Of a DNA stretch of 64,000 bases, positions 63,147 to 64,000 are shown in pieces. Each line of letters begins with the position of its first letter. Within the stretch, counting starts at the first letter, position 1. Where the stretch lies: the NCBI GenBank assembly GCA_029204225.1, contig CM055114.1, positions 15,996,064-16,060,063 of the forward strand. Direction: 5' to 3'. Origin of the DNA: Diphasiastrum complanatum. Lineage: Eukaryota; Streptophyta; Lycopodiopsida; Lycopodiales; Lycopodiaceae. The notes under the pieces are model-generated. The model had not been told where the DNA came from. It saw nothing but the letters and a program-made list of their open reading frames with translations, and ran no database searches. The position numbers and the translations under genes were made by a program.

Positions 63147-64000
63147 ACCTCATAAGGTGTCTTGCCATTCAGGGCCTCTGAAATGGATCGATTTTGAAGG
63201 TAGACTGTTGTGGTAACAGCTTCTGCCCAAAATTTCTTTGGAAGAGGGAAATGGGCTAGCATGCTCTTTGCACTTGCGATGAGTGTTTGATTCTTCCTTT
63301 GAGCTACATTATTGGATTGACGTGAGTAGCTGGCTAAATATTGTTGTAAATGTATTTCATTGGCTTTCTAGAAAGCTTTGAATTCGGTGGAGATGAATAC
63401 TCTCCCTGCATCATAGTGCAGAGCTTTGATTCTTCTCTGAGTTGATTTTTCTGATGATCCCTTGAGCTACATAAAGAACTTGAGAATCTCGAATTTTTTC
63501 TTCAAGAAATATGTCGCAGTCCTCCGAGAGAAGTCATCAATGATAGTCAGCAAATAGATGGCTACCCTTGTGAAAATAGTCTGCATAGGACCATGAATGT
63601 CCATGTGTACAAGATCTAACGAACCTTTAGAAGAACGAAGTAATCGGAAGTGACTGGAGTTCTAGCATGCTTGCTGGAAATACCGCTTTCACATGAATCA
63701 TTCGATTTGCTAATGAAGGGTAGATCTTGTACTAATTTCGGTTTCAACATTTGCTAAATACAATTGGAATTTAAATGGCCTAATCTAAAATGCCAAATCA
63801 TCTCAATTGATTCAGAAGTTGAAGTAAAAAGAGCTTGACTACTTGTAGAATAGGAGTAATTGATTTTGTACAAATTGCCACACCTTCTACTGAAAGCAAT
63901 AACTTTTTTACATTCATCAAAACTAGTGCAGCCCTATCTATCAAATTTGACCCTCTAACTGGAATCTGTGATTCTGCTGATTGAGAGCAGATTTTGGTCA
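63147..64000 (-). pseudogene. Copia element H integrase core (runs off window)
   Basis: On the minus strand from the window edge: CESGISSKHARTPVTSDYFV (pre-integrase end), then DLVHMDIHGPMQTIFTRVAI-like first Asp region over shifts, LTIIDDFSRRTATYFL, then IKALHYDAGRVFISTEFKAF with the second Asp, and ARQSNNVAQRKNQTLIASAK-like region where the catalytic Glu reads Gln. It goes on with KSMLAHFPLPKKFWAEAVTT, NGKTPYEVWTG and NIQVFGC. Several stops. The element continues beyond 64000. Confidence 0.82.

Overview
This 64 kb window looks like intergenic heterochromatin of a land plant nuclear genome with a large repeat load. I see no intact host gene, rRNA or tRNA gene, and no CRISPR or prokaryotic feature. 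Nearly everything recognisable is debris of LTR retrotransposons: Ty1/copia elements (iMet-type primer sites, GAG zinc knuckle, DSGASSHM protease, integrase, YVDD-type RT, RNase H) and Ty3/gypsy elements (H2C2 integrase, gypsy RNase H, archaeal-type RNase H, Asp-type primer site). The species cannot be named from the sequence. The repeats are diverse and old rather than a few recent grass-type nests, so a fern, lycophyte or gymnosperm is possible, but that is only a guess.

Layout. 0-7.3 kb: a dispersed repeat (module Y), a gypsy integrase scrap fused to a copia RT scrap, then copia element A on the minus strand with its 5' LTR at 6623-7271. 7.3-13.5 kb: two copies of one LTR family, a 24-bp minisatellite, a deleted plus-strand copia element with a GC-rich stretch inside, and a copia GAG start joined to gypsy. 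13.5-20.8 kb: gypsy integrase and RNase H, copia GAG/protease cut by a gypsy 3' LTR (16847-17602), and the terminal ORF of that gypsy element, followed head-to-head by a second copy of the same ORF. 20.8-25.8 kb: copia element B, organised as partial LTR / gag / PBS / LTR / pol. 25.8-28.6 kb: a gypsy element with the unusual order integrase, archaeal-type RNase H, terminal ORF. 29.4-31.5 kb: an unidentified plus-strand ORF with a TATA box and a coiled-coil-like end.

31.4-34.5 kb: repeat modules Y and X and a 12-bp tandem repeat. 34.5-40.1 kb: copia element C (LTR, an unusually long residual ORF) fused to a gypsy RT/RNase H/integrase. 40-47.8 kb: a 24-base G run, copia scraps, an acidic ORF remnant, LTR fragments, and second copies of X and Y. 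47.8-53.8 kb: plus-strand copia element G joined to a minus-strand chromovirus-like gypsy piece, then a copia primer site. 53.8-60.9 kb: mostly unassigned AT-rich sequence with a gypsy-like LTR, a tRNA-derived SINE candidate, a CA-rich minisatellite, and gypsy gag with PBS and 5' LTR. 60.9-64 kb: a copia RT scrap and minus-strand copia element H, whose LTR carries a compound minisatellite.

All coding regions are pseudogenes. Three of the five copia YVDD sites, and in addition the one in element A, are altered; copia and gypsy coding pieces are joined directly at four places; and several LTR families share the palindrome CACACGTGTG. The strongest candidates for something undescribed are the terminal ORF family of the gypsy elements (three diverged copies at 17.6-19.4, 19.4-20.5 and 26.5-27.3 kb) and the unidentified ORF at 29.7-31.5 kb.
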